A stretch of DNA of 64,000 nt from Cricetomys ansorgei (GCA_026225945.1 JAMJFZ010001815.1:17739001-17803000); one strand, 5' to 3'; positions 1 to 13,189 are shown, counted from the stretch's first letter. Notes: a model not told the origin generated them from the letters alone. A program made the numbers and translations.

Positions 1-412
1 GCACAATATTGTGGTAAATACTAATTATGAAGCAAATCATAAAAAAGATAATATGTATGAAATGCAGTCACAAAAGGTCCATATATTAAGCACTTTCCAT
101 GCAACAGGAAATGTGTTAGGAATTACTTTTAAAAAGATCATATAGCTCTGCCAGGTAGCTATTACATATTAGAGAAGTAAAATGGGGGAGGAACATGTGG
201 TCAAAAAAAAAAAATCAAAGAGAATTTAGTATGTATCTGCTACTTCAGTCTTCCCACAACCGAGACTCTACCAAGGACTTTAAGGTTTTGAACTGAGTTG
301 AAGACATGGGATCACAGCACACACAAAACAAAGCTAAAGGATCTCCTGTCTTCCAGCAGGGCTTACGCAGCAGGCTCCAAGCTTCTCAGGTCTACATAGC
401 CAAACTCTGTTT

Positions 413-415
<3 letters not shown>

Positions 416-498
<83 letters not shown>
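416..498. repeat. CA dinucleotide microsatellite
   Basis: An about 83-nt CA run with one interruption (cata). It directly follows a short stretch (about 388-415) resembling the 3' end of a B1 SINE, so it probably arose in a SINE tail. Confidence 0.95.
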
Positions 499-501
<3 letters not shown>

Positions 502-1272
502 AATGCTAAAAAGCAAAAACTATTATGTGATACATATCAGGGACTGACATATCAGTGATTTGATCCATTAATTACCGAAAGAAGTATAGCATGCAAGAGC
601 TCTTAATGAAGACTGTCAAGTGGAAGTCTCTTCAGACTGCTCATAAGTCATTCAAGTGGCCAGAAATGTTACCAGTCTCCTCTTCAAAAGATTGTCTTGT
701 TTGGTTTATTCCATTCTATCAACCTTCTCATGGATCAAAAGTCAAAGTGAATCAAATCCTATAATAACCAAATTTAAATATATATTTTCAGTGCATTTGA
801 TACAAGGGAGAGCTGTCAGTTCAGAGGGATGATGTCAAGTCTTATTTGCAAATCTAATACCTTCTGACTTTGTAACTGTTTCTTTAATTTTAAACTTCAG
901 TAGATACCGTCTATAGACAAGTGTTAAGTAGAAACTGATACACAAAAAAGACTCATCTTCCCACTCGAGACAATGAGGTTTAACTCATCTCACTGTGCCC
1001 TACATGGCCTGCATTAGTCAGAAAACGACTGTTGATTATTCTGAAATGTGATCAGCAATGAGATCGCAGGGGAACTTTAATCTGAGCTGCCTTTCCTACT
1101 CTGATTCAATGAAGGCCCATTTATTGTCTCTGAAAAATAATACAAAATGTTCGCCAAATTCTATGCCTGCTTAGATTAAGACTTGAGTTAATAATTCATG
1201 TTTTTATGTTTGTCCTTTGGTTTGGTTATTTTAAAAAGAGAACACTAAATTTGTTATTTTCATCAAAGAATT

Positions 1273-1285
1273 TGTGTGTGTGTGT

Positions 1286-1320
<35 letters not shown>
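1273..1320. repeat. TG dinucleotide microsatellite
   Basis: A TG run of about 48 nt with one TA interruption near 1289. Confidence 0.95.
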
Positions 1321-1321
<1 letters not shown>

Positions 1322-3125
1322 TAGCCTTTGTGTACAGAAAGGAGTCACCAGCCCACTGTCAGGGGAACATGTTTTGTGAAGTTTTCTTTCATTATTTTTT
1401 CCAGAAATGGAGATGCATTTAGCACAAATTGCTTCCCTCTTTCTCTCAGTGTCTCTTGTTAGCAGTAGCCTGAATTTTGTATGAGGACTAGAGGGGTTAA
1501 GATGTAGATCAAGGTCATGGACTTCAACATAGACATCTTGCATTCACATGGATGATACCTACAACATTTGCCTCATTAGCTCCCTGTCCCCTACTGAGTT
1601 AACCAGCCATAGGCAATTTGAGAACTCTGAAGGTTAATTCTTTCTGCCCATAGGTAGAGTTACAGCTCAATGGACTAAGCCCTTAAAATGTTAACACTCC
1701 AAGCAAGAAATTTTAAGTGGTAAAAATGGCTGGTAGTACGGAAAGGTTAAATGATTTGAAAATGGGTTCAAAGCAGACTTACTACTTTTACCCCCTCCAG
1801 CAGTTGTATAAAGTATTCTAGAACTTTTACAGCAGCTATAACTTGCAACATGTTCCAGCCATGTGATTGCCAGGAACTATTAAAATAAATAGCACAAATA
1901 GGGCAATTAAATATAAATACTAACAGCTTCCAACCACAGAAGAGGAAATGAAGCAGCCTTGTTTTTCATCTAAAAGCACCCAGGTGATTTTATTTGTAAT
2001 GAGAGCAAGTGCTTATTTTGAAAAGCTGCATATAGAGAAGACAAACAAAACTGACAAATATTATTTCCGCCCACAAGGGAGTCCTGCCCTAAACTAGCAA
2101 GTCAGTGTGCTGCAGCGTGCCTGCTTAAATACCTATAGACCAGATAGAGAGGAAACAGCCAAGTCGCCGCCATCCGTGTAGCATGCCTCTACTGGTCACT
2201 GTGTAGGTCTCAGGTCACCCTTCCATGGGCCCTCTTCATATTTTCTCCTCTCTGTATCTTGATGGCACAGCATACGGTGAGAACACAGACAGTCTTTCTG
2301 GTGACACCACACTTAACGAAATTATCAGTAGCAAAACCAAGCTGAATACGATATGTCAATGTGCTTGTGGTAAATTAAAAATGACTCTCAGAATGAGTTA
2401 GTCTGCTCAAAAATAGGAATCCAGACAGCCATTTGCATAATTCTAGATAAATATAAAACCAACAGGTCTTTACCAATTGTACTAGGGATGATGACAGTTA
2501 TTTGGAACTTTCAAAGCAGCATGTAGCATATTGACCCATTCAAAAGAAGTGAGAAAAAAATTAGTGATTCAAAATATATACTCTTTGCTAGAAATTCTGA
2601 ATGTTTCTTTACTCTCTTCAATAGATAGTTGTAAGCAAAAATATAATAACCAGGATGGACAGAGCAAGAATTTCAACTGAGGAGGCCTGTCTCGTCAGGC
2701 TTACCCATTGACATAGTCTTAGTGTACTGTTATTAGGAATAGTGAAATAGCAGCAGTCCTGGTTAGCAGTTCATGGGTAACTTATGGTAGACAAGTGCAA
2801 TCAACTTCATTAAAGAAGGAATAAAATATTTGTAAGGAACAATTCTATAATCACATTTCAGAGCATGATATAAGTGACAATGAGAAAAATCATTGTGAAA
2901 CAAAAAGGTATTTTACCTATTCTGATTGCTTCTGGGATGCAAATATAAAGCTGTGTAGAGACCTTAGAATCATGGTACTGAAAAGACTCCTTCAAGATCA
3001 AGAATATTCCAGGATGTAAAGCACTGTTGCAACTATTCATATGATATAATCATTCCGAATGGGTGTGGTTGCAAAGGACATTCTCACATAGAATACTAAA
3101 CTTTTTTATCTAATTTAATTTGCAG

Positions 3126-3194
3126 AACTTCTTTCAAATAGTTAGCAATCTTCTAGATGAAGAAAACAAGGAGAAATGGGAAGATGCACAGCAG
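3126..3194 (+). CDS. Adgrb3: ADGRB3 (BAI3) internal exon a, GAIN domain start
   Basis: This is a 69-nt exon of 23 codons, phase 0 at both ends. It follows a T-rich tract ending in tgcag and is followed by the donor gtaaga. It translates to [18 protein letters not shown] followed by EDAQQ, which I recognise as the ADGRB3/BAI3 segment just upstream of [10 protein letters not shown]. Known for the family: BAI3 is a neuronal adhesion GPCR that binds C1q-like proteins through its extracellular region and signals through ELMO/DOCK. This part belongs to the helical first half of the GAIN domain, on the cell exterior. The assignment to helices is inferred from general GAIN architecture. The exon is too short to show as a long open frame, so the call rests on protein identity, splice sites and phase agreement with the next exon. 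Confidence 0.95.
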
Positions 3195-5003
3195 GTAAGA
3201 TTGGGATTAATTTGGAACTAATAATGAAGTTGGCTAGATACAATTTTTAAAGTATATCACATGGTGTTCTTTACCGGGAGGTCACAACTTGAGCAAATAA
3301 TGAATGGGATAGGGCATTATCATCTATGGAAAAATAATGAATCCATAATCTGTCTGTTGAGTTTTGGTTTGGCTTTACTTCTATTTGCATTTTCAAAATA
3401 TATTTTTAAATTTGAATGATCCTTATTGATGTTTTTAAAAATGACTGAAATTTTAAAAGAGGATTTCACTAAAAAAATCATAATTACAGCCACATGGTAA
3501 GCATATGTGGTACAAAAGGTGACTTCTTTAAAAGAAAAGGCATCTAAAATAATTGAAAATGATCCTTGTGATATCTCTTTATCTTAGAGTAGACTTAGCA
3601 AAAACAATCTTAAAAATAGATCTCCATGTGAAAACTAAGTGAGTAACACCGACATCAGAATTTTGCCGACAACATGTACATTTTTGAAAATTACAGCCAC
3701 CCAGAGCCCACTGGTTATCCATCAACCCCAGTTAAAAAGATTCAAACTCTATTTAGATGAAGACCCCTACTGAAAATGTAGCCTACTCACGTGAAACAAC
3801 AATATACTTTATAATGGTATACACACACATATCCAGACATTGTGGCAGGGTTTGACAGTGGATTTAAGTTATGTAGCTTTTTCTATACTTCATATTAGAA
3901 AGTCAACCCTCCTGTCCTTGGCTCTGGAAAGTACAAACTGTATCCAGTTATGTAAACAACACTGTCCAGAACTTGCTCACAATGACTGCTCTGCGGACAG
4001 GACAGAGGTGATTTGTTTCACTAGAGTCCCCATGATCTGAGATGTGTAAAAATACTTACCACTAGGCCCTTATCAAAAATGCTTGCCACCTCTGGTCTAT
4101 TGTATGTGATGACTATTGAGGAAATATAATTAATAACAAGACCCTCTGCCAACATCAAAAGCCATTCAATAAAGATGGAAGAGAATGAAATGATTAATGC
4201 CGGATGAGCATGAAATCAGAGGTCGCATATGTAACAAGCAGCCCACAAATACTGGAACTCCTCCACCCTTTAGAGATCCTGAAGGTACAGGGCCACATAT
4301 GTGTCTTCAAGCTCATCAATAAAGTCCTGCAGTAGAGACCTCCATGGGCTTCCTTTTGTCATACATATACCATCATAAAATCCCTTGGTAATTGGGCCTT
4401 CTATCTTCTTGTTAATTGGCTTTCTCCAAAGGAAAATAAGCTTTTTACTTCCTTTCGAATGGAGACTGTTTTGAAACTTGAAGCTCAGTCTCATATGGTC
4501 ATTGATTTAGGCCCCACACTCTCAAAAGACACTGAGGGACAGAGAACCAATCTTCCTTGGTGTTTTCATTGCAAAGAAATTACTGGATCTTTAAAACGAC
4601 AGGAAGCTTTTCCAGTTTAAAAAGACTTACAAATATTTCAGAGAGTGAATAAGCCTTACCTTTATCAGTATTCTAAAGTAAATATTTTAAGAAAAGTTAA
4701 GCAGATGGAAATACTGTGCACAAGAATGAAAATAAGTCTCTTGTTAATTTGTGCTCACTCATCCCTATATCAAACAGCATTCACAAACAAGTTTACACAA
4801 GATAAATAGGCAGGAAACAATAGAATGAGGAAGTTTTAGCGTCCATAGGAAGTTCATTCATGTTTGTCTAATGGGAATGATGAATTTTAAGAATTCCCAT
4901 TTAATGGTTACAAGCATAGGTGAGAATAAAGATTGACCTCCCAAGTATTTCTGTATTTCTATTGAGTATTGCAGCTTTCTGTGGAACATGTGTATATGTA
5001 GGT

Positions 5004-5039
<36 letters not shown>

Positions 5040-6157
5040 ATCCAACAGCCATAGCCATCTGCAAAATACACATATAGGCTTACAGCCTGCCCTGCTTATC
5101 CCTTTTCTCCTATTCCAGTCCCTCACAGTTCTTGCATTATAATATCCAGCCAATCAGGCCTTTTCCTCTCCCACTCAGTCATTTATAAAACAAAGTAAAT
5201 GGAACTCCAATCCCAGAACTTGTAATGGTGCAAATGCTTACCATGATAAAATGCATGCATTTTCTTAGATACCCTGGGTGTTACATTTGGTATGAGCTAT
5301 TGCCAGGTCATGGTGTCTTTGAGAAAACAGATTCTTTTGTGTGTATCATGCTATTGGTTAACACAGGCAGAACAGAACGTAGAGGTAAATTGACTTTCCA
5401 ATAGGTAAATGCACACAGGTAACTAGGTAGATAGGTGTAAAACACAGGTACAGAAGATAGATTATGGATGAGAAAATGGATAGATTCTGCTTCAGTTACT
5501 GGCAGAGGTACAAAATGGCTTTACCTACATGATTTGCCTCCTTGAGATTCTGTTTTTAGCCTACATAAGTATAATGCTCTCCTATAGGTTTGTTTCTTTC
5601 ATGTATACACGTAATTATTTACACTATAGCTATGATTATAATCCCATAATTATTGATAATGTTGTTCATACAATGACTAGTATAATTATTAAAAGTAAAT
5701 GTTTCTCACCAGGTATTTACTATACAATGGATTAGCTATTTCTAAATGTCTTCATGATAACAGTAATACTTGTGTTTTCTTTTTTTTTGTGTTCTCCATA
5801 TGGATGTTAATTTATAAAGGCTGAATCCAGTTTTCAGTATTATTATTTAAGCAAGGATTTTATGAAAAATAAGGTTGTGTAGTGTGTGCATAGACAACCT
5901 ACTAAATATTTTAAGTTTTCTTGAGCTTCTAGAGTGATTAATTCGTGTATCATGTCATTTCCAAAGCTCTTGCTGTGTGGCACCTGGTATTAGATTCAAC
6001 TATCAATTTAAAAGAAAACAGATGATTCCAGTTGCACACATTTCTCCAAATAAAGTGGAGCTCAATTGTGTTTTATTATGCAGAATATCTTACTTTCTAG
6101 TCTGCATTCCATTATATGGACTTTTATCAAGTCTAACTTGCACCCATTTTTTTCTAG
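3195..6157 (+). other. ADGRB3 intron a-b, 2963 nt
   Basis: Bounded by gtaaga and tttctag. Apart from a TA repeat near 5005-5038 I recognise no interspersed repeat. The rest is AT-rich single-copy-looking sequence with short chance reading frames. Confidence 0.85.
5005..5038. repeat. TA dinucleotide microsatellite
   Basis: About 17 TA units. The flanking gtgga and tccat make it slightly palindromic beyond the repeat itself. Confidence 0.9.
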
Positions 6158-6266
6158 ATTTATCCCGGCTCCATAGAGTTAATGCAGGTGATTGAAGATT
6201 TTATACACATTGTTGGAATGGGGATGATGGACTTTCAAAATTCATACCTAATGACTGGAAATGTAG
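6158..6266 (+). CDS. Adgrb3: ADGRB3 (BAI3) internal exon b, GAIN domain
   Basis: A 109-nt exon that starts in phase 0 after tttttttctag and ends one base into a codon before gtaaga. It encodes [20 protein letters not shown] and then [16 protein letters not shown], with the last G completed by the next exon to give Val. The sequence is the ADGRB3 continuation of the 3126-3194 exon, with no stop or frameshift. The amphipathic, Met/Ile-rich character suits a helix of GAIN subdomain A (inference). The following intron is the longest complete one in the window, 25282 nt. Confidence 0.96.
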
Positions 6267-6589
6267 GTAAGAAATAGGAGTATTCCTCAAAACTTTACTG
6301 AAACTAAATGCCAGAGTTTGCACCACACACTTTCAAGTGTGATGTTCTTGTTCGTGTCTTTAGGTGTATATGAAGAAATGTATCATTGAGATTTACTAAC
6401 CATATTTTAGATAGACCAAACCCCACATGTACATTACGTATGTACCCCTGTTTAAATGCATACTATTACATGACTTTCCTTAGGGAGAGATAAACAAACA
6501 TCTATTCACCCCAGATATGACTCTAACTGTAGAACAAAACAAAATTATTTCACCCAAATCTAATTCAATGAATGAATGTGTTTGCTAGA

Positions 6590-7280
6590 TGTATATATAA
6601 GAGCCTGCATAAGGGATTACTTACAAAAGCATAGGGAACTCATAGGCTGCAGCACCACTGAAAGACATACAGCAGCATAGATGACAGCATAGGACAGCAG
6701 CGTACCTGGAGCTCCGGACCCAAATTGCAGGCAATTCCACTGAAAAGTCGCCTATCTCTCCCCACTTGTTTGCTTAATGAATATATTCAATATATCATAT
6801 GGATTGAATATCATTCAGTAGATTTAAGAGGCCCCTCCTTGAATCTTGTAACTTTCTTAACTTCCTGAGTTTTGTAACTTTGAATTTCCTAAGTCTTCTA
6901 AGTAACATTAGCTACCCAAATCTTATGACCTCCCTTCCTCCCTCCTTCCTCCCACCTCCAGGAAGGAATGTTTCATTTTGACACAAGTATCTACATACCA
7001 TCTCTTGCCCTGGCTTTTATACTGTTTCTATCTGCCCCCTGCATGATGCTCCCTGAAATTTCAAGGTTATGATTTAGATATCTAATTTTCTCCCCATTTT
7101 GAGTGAACATGGACCCACTGGGCCACAACAATGGTCATTGATAACTATGATTGCCCATAGTATCCACTGCCCACTGAAAAGAACGTTTCCTCCAATGGGA
7201 AGGGGCTTCTCTATAAGTTCCTATTTTATTTCTCCATGTCCTAAAACAAAATTAAAGTGTCTGTAGCAATAATAATTTAC
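6590..7280 (+). repeat. Unnamed rodent interspersed repeat, copy 1
   Basis: Shares several ordered blocks with 9570-9915: a ttactta...ggctgca...cactgaaa block, a ttgtaacttt...cctgagt block, a CT-rich stretch, then aaggaatg followed by tttTGAC-like sequence. This copy extends further right to an A-rich end near 7255-7280. Family not assigned; it may derive from a LINE 3' end or an LTR element. Confidence 0.45.
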
Positions 7281-9569
7281 AATCTAATTTTGGTATGCAA
7301 CCAGCATTCATATCAATAGCCTTTATGACTTATGGGGCTTCAGTGGAGGTGAGATAGTAAGCTCTTCCTCTAAATCCATGGTTCCTGCCAGTGTGACTTT
7401 CCAACAACACAGTGTGTCTTTTTTTTTTTCAAACTCTTCAATTTTTTGTTTTTACTCTCATTCTAAGCCTTTCCAAATTTGTAAATCACCTAAAGGTTAG
7501 CATTATATAATGAAACAATTTATAGCGTGTGCACAGGATTTCAGATTGACCACTGCCATTTTAAGCAAATGCCAATGGGTTTGAGGATTTAGAAGGAAGA
7601 AGGCAAAGATAATTTTCTAGGTCCAGTGCAGCATCACTTATATGAAGTGTTTGATCAGGATGGTGTTAGATACAGTGTTGCAGATGGGGACATCATCCCA
7701 TCTAGCCTTTCATGAGTCACGTCACTTTCCACAAGTCCCTTCTCATTCTCAGGCACAACTGTGTGGATATGACATAACCTTTCACCCCTGATGGGCAGAG
7801 CTGGGTCACACTAGATAACATAGAACACAAAGGCCATAGTCTAGCTTGTTCCCCCACAGCTAGACCCTGTATCCTGAAGTCTATGAGGCTCTAGGCATTG
7901 CACCATGGCTGTAAACTGTCCACTGGCCATATATGACAGCTAACATGCCCCTTAAAAACATCTACCTTATGTATATATTCTATGTGGGAACTCCAGCTCA
8001 ATAAAAACCTTGTCACATTTACTTTTGAGTAACTTTGATAGGCTCCATTGGCTGTTTTTCTTTTTATATCGTTAAAAATTTTTTCATCTCCTCCTGAGTA
8101 CTTCAGTGCTTTATAAACTCAGTTTAAATGCCAGTCTAAATCATCCAGACCTGGCAGAGACTCACCTACCTTATATGAAGATCAGACCCCATCATGATAC
8201 CGCTTCATCACAAAGCCATCATGTGGGTCTCAAGGGTGACGAATTAATTTCTTTATTCTCCGAAGAGCATATTATACTAGACCAGGTGAAGTGGGCATCA
8301 AACACCCCCTGTCACATGCACTTTTTCATCACTAACGTTTTCTTCCTGTTATCATTCAGTCACTGATATTCTTAGTGACCTCAGCTGGCAATAACTAACT
8401 GTCCCTAATGGCTTTTATGAGCCAGTCTCTCAGGGACTAATTTTCCCCATACTACCTTTGATTATGCAGCCTTTGTCTCAGGAAAGCATGAGAAGTTGCA
8501 TTATTCAGTTGCTCTTCTCCACAGCACTCAGACTGATCCCATCTGCAGCTACACTCCACAACCACATGGGCCAAACTTTACAACCTTTCATTTCTTGTTC
8601 AAAAGCTTTTCACAATTCAAACAGTTGTCATGGTTCCCTACAGTGGAACTATTAGTAAGACCCAGGTCTGTGCGTTAGATCATAAATTCTCCCTTCCTGT
8701 ATTAAAGGTCAGACTTGAGGAATATCTTCTACGACTTTTTTTCTCCATCTCAGTGTCTGATTCTTCGCAAGGTGCTGTGTTCAGGGATCAGACAAAGGAC
8801 TCTTTAGTACAGATATAACTTGTTCTTTTTTACATTTTCGTATACCTGGATATAAGAAACAGCAAGTTAATACTTCCATCTCATCATCTGTTTTCTATAT
8901 TCTTCTTTCTGAATCAGAGACTAGTGCCGAAAATAGCTTCTCCACGTCTGTTTCCAATTTGCACTTCCTTCCTTGTGTACACAAGTTCTTTCTAAGCAGA
9001 AACATGAACCTTGGTTACAAATGTTTTCTGTCCCCCAGAGGAAAGACTGTGCAATTGCTGCCTCACCCTGCTTATAAGCCCATCTCCTATATGGTAACTC
9101 CAGGGATTGGAATATACTTTCTAGTTTATAGATAATTTGGAGGATATTTCTGTCATCAAGTGAAAACCACAATACCACACAGAACAAGATAGCCACCTTG
9201 GGATCTCCTTCCCCACCGTGGGATTGCTCCACTCTTAGGTAGCTCAGTGTATGCCATTGAATGCAGCATCATGGCAAGGAGAGCATACCTTCCAATACAG
9301 CAAGGAGCCATGTATCCTTTATCACATGGGGAAAGGTAGCCATATCCGAATTGTCCCTGAACATTCCAGCCTCTGGTACATGCTTTATCACCTGGTTTAG
9401 GAGCCCTGTCACTGCTCTTCCCAAACTCATCTTAGATTCTGCGAACCCTTGTTCAGACTGCAGTTGTGTTAAGCAACTTTTCCTGAAGGTGTGTGAACAA
9501 GTGTTTATTGAACTGAGGTAGGTTACCAATGACAGGCTTCAAAATACGCTCCACAAAAAGCATAGTTTG

Positions 9570-9915
9570 GTGAACCAGTGAGTTTACTGGGCCTCCTTAC
9601 AAGAACGGAGTGAGCGGTTACTTAGAGGATCATCAAATGTGGCTGCATCACTGAAATGCCAAATATGAACAGAGCTCATGAAAAGGTATATTCCTAGAAC
9701 TCTGCCTCAACTGCATGTACCTCTACGGAGGCACTAGCCTTCCTGCAGCAATTTTCTGCTGCATGTATAACCTTACAGAGAGTCTTTTGGGAGTTGTAAC
9801 TTTCTGAATATCCTGAGTCTTTTAAGTTTTTGAGTTTCCTTAGCCTTGTAAGTTTCATTGTCATCCTGAGTTGAAATCCTTCCTCCCCCATCAAGGAGTG
9901 AATATTTTGATGTAA
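9570..9915 (+). repeat. Unnamed rodent interspersed repeat, copy 2
   Basis: Second, more divergent copy of the sequence at 6590-7280, in the same orientation. Conserved blocks occur in the same order, ending at the aaggagtgaatattttga stretch near 9893-9910. It is followed by a CATA/CA-rich tract. Confidence 0.42.
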
Positions 9916-9939
9916 AAGAAGTAGACAATACCTACTATA

Positions 9940-10002
9940 TAGATACACATACACACACACATAAATGCATACATATATACATACATACCTACACACATAC
10001 AT
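9940..10002. repeat. CATA/CA-rich simple repeat
   Basis: Imperfect mixture of CA and CATA units. An open frame on the minus strand across it gives only low-complexity Tyr/Val/Cys repeats. Confidence 0.85.
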
Positions 10003-10729
10003 GCTTCCCTCTGTATTCACTTTTATAAATACCCATAGCTCTTACTGTGTGTTTCTGTATACAATTTTGTAAAGGTTAATACACCCTTATTTTTCCTTTT
10101 GCTAAGTGTTCCTTGCTATATATCAAATATAATTTGGAACATTATGTACCAATGATTTTGAAAAAAAAAAAAAAAAGGAAGCTTCATTATCTTCTATGCA
10201 CTGTTCATAGGCTATTGAGTTACTTCACATATGAGCAACCTGAACATGTGTTAGATTTGTGCAGAACATTTGGATGCTTCTAAGGGCATTTTTGGATGTA
10301 GATGGGCTACTGCTTCTTTCTGAAATATTTTCCAGGACACAGTGGATCATTTAGATCCCTGTCGTGGATTCCAAAAATGATAAACACACATGCAAAGTTT
10401 ACTTCTTTTAGTTGCATGATCACTGCATTTCATGAGATTCTACAGAGGACCAAAACACCCACACAGTGTTTCATACTGAACCAACAATAAGTGTAGTAAG
10501 CTAATGGCATATTTCTCTTTGCAAATGAAAATTGGTAAAGAAAAAGAAATTATCTTCTTAATATCACACAAATTGGTTTCATGAAAGTTTACAGTTTTAT
10601 TATTCCCTCAAAGCTTCCTGTCTTACTTTCACTATGATTCAGAAGGATTTTCTTTTATTTGCCATGCTAAATTATCTTCACGTAAAGACAATGGAGCTCT
10701 GGGAATAATGTGTTGTTATCATTACTATT

Positions 10730-10798
10730 CTCAGCACTTGCCTGAGGAGTTTGAGGCCTGTCTGGTCTGTATAAGGCAATCTCAAATATAAAACAATA
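10730..10798 (+). repeat. B1-like SINE fragment
   Basis: Contains the B1 order: cagcact, gaggagtttgaggcctgtctggtct, then caatctca and an A-rich end. Degenerate, middle and 3' part only. Confidence 0.45.
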
Positions 10799-10942
10799 AA
10801 ATATACTATCAGATCAGTATCAGACATTTTTCAGAACATGTTTTGAGCATACTATAAAGGAACCAAAGACAGTTTCTGAATCAAATGTTTAAATTTTGGC
10901 TTAATGTAGGCCATTTCAGATCAATAGCACATCAGATTATCC

Positions 10943-10961
10943 ATAGTAGTAGTAGTAGTAT
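10943..10961. repeat. TAG trinucleotide run
   Basis: A short tag/agt run of about six units. Confidence 0.8.
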
Positions 10962-12044
10962 TGGCTACAAAATATTAGATCCCTAATTTAAATGTCATAA
11001 GTAAATATTTATTACTTACCTTTATTTTGATTCAATTTTATTATGTGTTTGAATATTTTGCATATTTCGTTTGCAATTAGGTGTGTTCACAATGCTTGTC
11101 TCCTTCCCTTTGTGTCACTGAACTCAATGGCCTTTAGTCTTGCATAGGAATAGCATGATGTTCAGCTGTCTGAGTACTTATATAGTCTCCGTTATCCATT
11201 ATCTTAAATTTATGTTCTGTGAATAAAAATGTCAAATAATATTACTGATTGACCACTGAGAAGAGGTCCATGTATCCCTGATTTGCCTCTAAATACTGCC
11301 TAGAAACTTTGTATAGCTTGATTGATGGGACTAGGAGCTATTCTGTATAAATAGAAATTTCCCCAGGTTTTTCTACTAGTGTCAAATTGCATAATACGGG
11401 TAATTGCTGAGTGTACTAGAATGACGTACCAGAGTTTAGAATTCATAATGAAGTAACTGAGTCCCAAGTCTTCACCATTGAGAATGATAGTCTTAAGAGT
11501 GAGGATAGTAAATTATGCTTAAAATTAATATGGCCTTAATTAGTTAAGATAAAAAGGTCCTATGGTCCAATGAACTTGGTTGAGAAATGGCCAATACATC
11601 TTGCAATGGTTTTCTTCAAAAATAATTTAAGTAAAAAGTTTCAACACATCTTTAATAAAAAAAAGTGTCTCCATGTATATCACTTTCTGGCAAATGATGA
11701 TTTATCCTTTACTAAAAATTATATGAGTAGGAGGCTTTTAGAAGACTATCCAAGTATACTCAGTTTCTCAAAAGATATATAATATCAAGACATTTAATAT
11801 GATGTTGGGAGAAATAATCTAGAAGAAGGGTTAAGCCAATATGGAAAAAAGTTACTACTTTTTGCTCCCCCTCCCCTAGAAAATCCTATGTTAGCTCAAT
11901 GCTGATTTAATATGTAATTACTTCAGGAGGCATATTGTGATGACTCACCTTACAAGACTGACTTATTTATTTTAAATATGGAACACCTCTCAAATTTGCA
12001 TTTCATCCTTGTTCGGGTCCTATTCCAATCTCTACATCATTCCA

Positions 12045-12117
12045 TTTTCTTTCCTTCCTTCCTTCCTTCCTTCCTTCCTTCCTTCCTTCCTTCCTTCCTT
12101 CCTTCCTTCCTTCCTTC

Positions 12118-12168
<51 letters not shown>

Positions 12169-12170
12169 TT
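12045..12170. repeat. Polypyrimidine tetranucleotide tract (TTCC then TTTC)
   Basis: 126 consecutive pyrimidines on the + strand: a block of TTCC units switching cleanly to TTTC units near 12119. It abuts the T-rich end of a minus-strand B1, so it is an expanded SINE A-tail. Long open frames on both strands here are simple-sequence artefacts. Confidence 0.95.
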
Positions 12171-12310
12171 GTCTTTTTGTTTTTCGAGACAGGATTTCTC
12201 TGTCGTAACTCTGGCTGTCCTGGAACTCACTCTGTAGACCAGGTTGGCCTCAAACTCACAACGATCCACCTGCCTCTGCATCTCAAGTGCTGGGATTAAA
12301 GATATACCAT
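12171..12310 (-). mobile_element. B1 SINE, minus strand
   Basis: Reverse complement of B1: gagacaggatttctctg, aactctggctgtcctggaac, cactctgtagaccaggttgg, then gtgctgggattaaaga. Near full length. Its 3' tail lies to the left and has become the pyrimidine tract. Confidence 0.93.
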
Positions 12311-12537
12311 TCGAAGTTCCAATTTTAATGTATGTGTTGCTGAAGCATGTACAAAAGTAGTCTGTTTTTTCATAATTAGTTGTTTTTATTTTAGACTTAG
12401 AATTAGAAATGTATTTATTGAACTGAATTCCAAGATAAGAGATATGCTATTTGTTGTTAGCTTATGTTCAACTAGAAAATACTGCTTACTAACCAAGGCC
12501 TTTTCTATGAGATTGGTGTCACTATACAAATGAATTA

Positions 12538-12660
12538 ATTCAGATATTGTGATGCTCACCTGTAATTCCAGTACTCAGAAGCAGGAGAATAATAAGTTCT
12601 AGTACAGCCTAAACTTAGATCAAGACAATGACCCCAAAATTTAAAAAGTAAACAGTTTTA
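12538..12660 (+). mobile_element. Degenerate B1/proto-B1 SINE
   Basis: Reads gtgatgctcacctgtaattc, cagtactcagaagcaggaga, then agcctaaa, agatcaagac and an A-rich tail. Diverged from modern B1, so an old copy. Confidence 0.6.
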
Positions 12661-12702
12661 GCCAACAAGACAAAGGTTGAAGAGTATAGAATAATTCTGT
12701 AA

Positions 12703-12925
12703 GGAATTGGAGAGATGGCTCAGCTGATAAGAGCATTGGCTATTCTTCCAGAGGACCTGGGTTCAATTCCCAGCACCCACATGATGGCTCACAATTGTCT
12801 TTAACTCCGATCCCAGTGGATCTAATGACCTCTTCTGATTTCTGTGGGCACAAGGCATGGATATGTAAACAGATATAAATGCAGAAAAAGTACCTTGCAT
12901 GTGAAAATTTTAAAAATCTTTTAAA
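12703..12925 (+). mobile_element. B2 SINE, plus strand
   Basis: The tRNA-derived head ggagagatggctcagctgat with pol III box-B-like ggttcaattcc is clear, followed by acccacatgatggctcaca and the body ending in an A-rich tail. Confidence 0.95.
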
Positions 12926-13189
12926 AAGGAGTTACATAAATAAATAAACACTGAGTGTGTTTTACATGTGTCATATAAACCAGATGCTGGAAATGTACTG
13001 TTTAAAGGTTAAGAAATATTTCTGGAGAAGGAAGTATTTGATCATTTATGATAGACTTTGATGGTTTTCTGTTGTTTCTTTTTTAATAGTTCAAAATGAA
13101 AGGGAGTGATTAGCAAGCAGATGGTTATATTTCACACCACTGTTTGTATCAAAGATGATAAAGAGATGTCCTAGTTAGCTTTAAAAATG

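Larger units (their letters stand above)
1..3125 (+). other. Intron upstream of the first visible ADGRB3 exon
   Basis: This is the 3' part of an ADGRB3 intron. It is non-coding and ends in the acceptor tgcag at 3121-3125. It holds a CA repeat at 416-498, a TG repeat at 1273-1320 and otherwise AT-rich unique-looking sequence. I see no earlier ADGRB3 exon, SINE of full length or conserved coding frame here. Open frames at 306-509 and 1226-1543 merely run through the dinucleotide repeats. Confidence 0.8.

Noticed and set aside
306..509. 67-residue frame ending in a His-Thr repeat
   Set aside because: The frame is the translation of a CA microsatellite and its SINE-derived flank.
12003..12299. 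Frames on both strands of 76-96 residues
   Set aside because: They translate the TTCC/TTTC tract and adjacent B1; no real protein.
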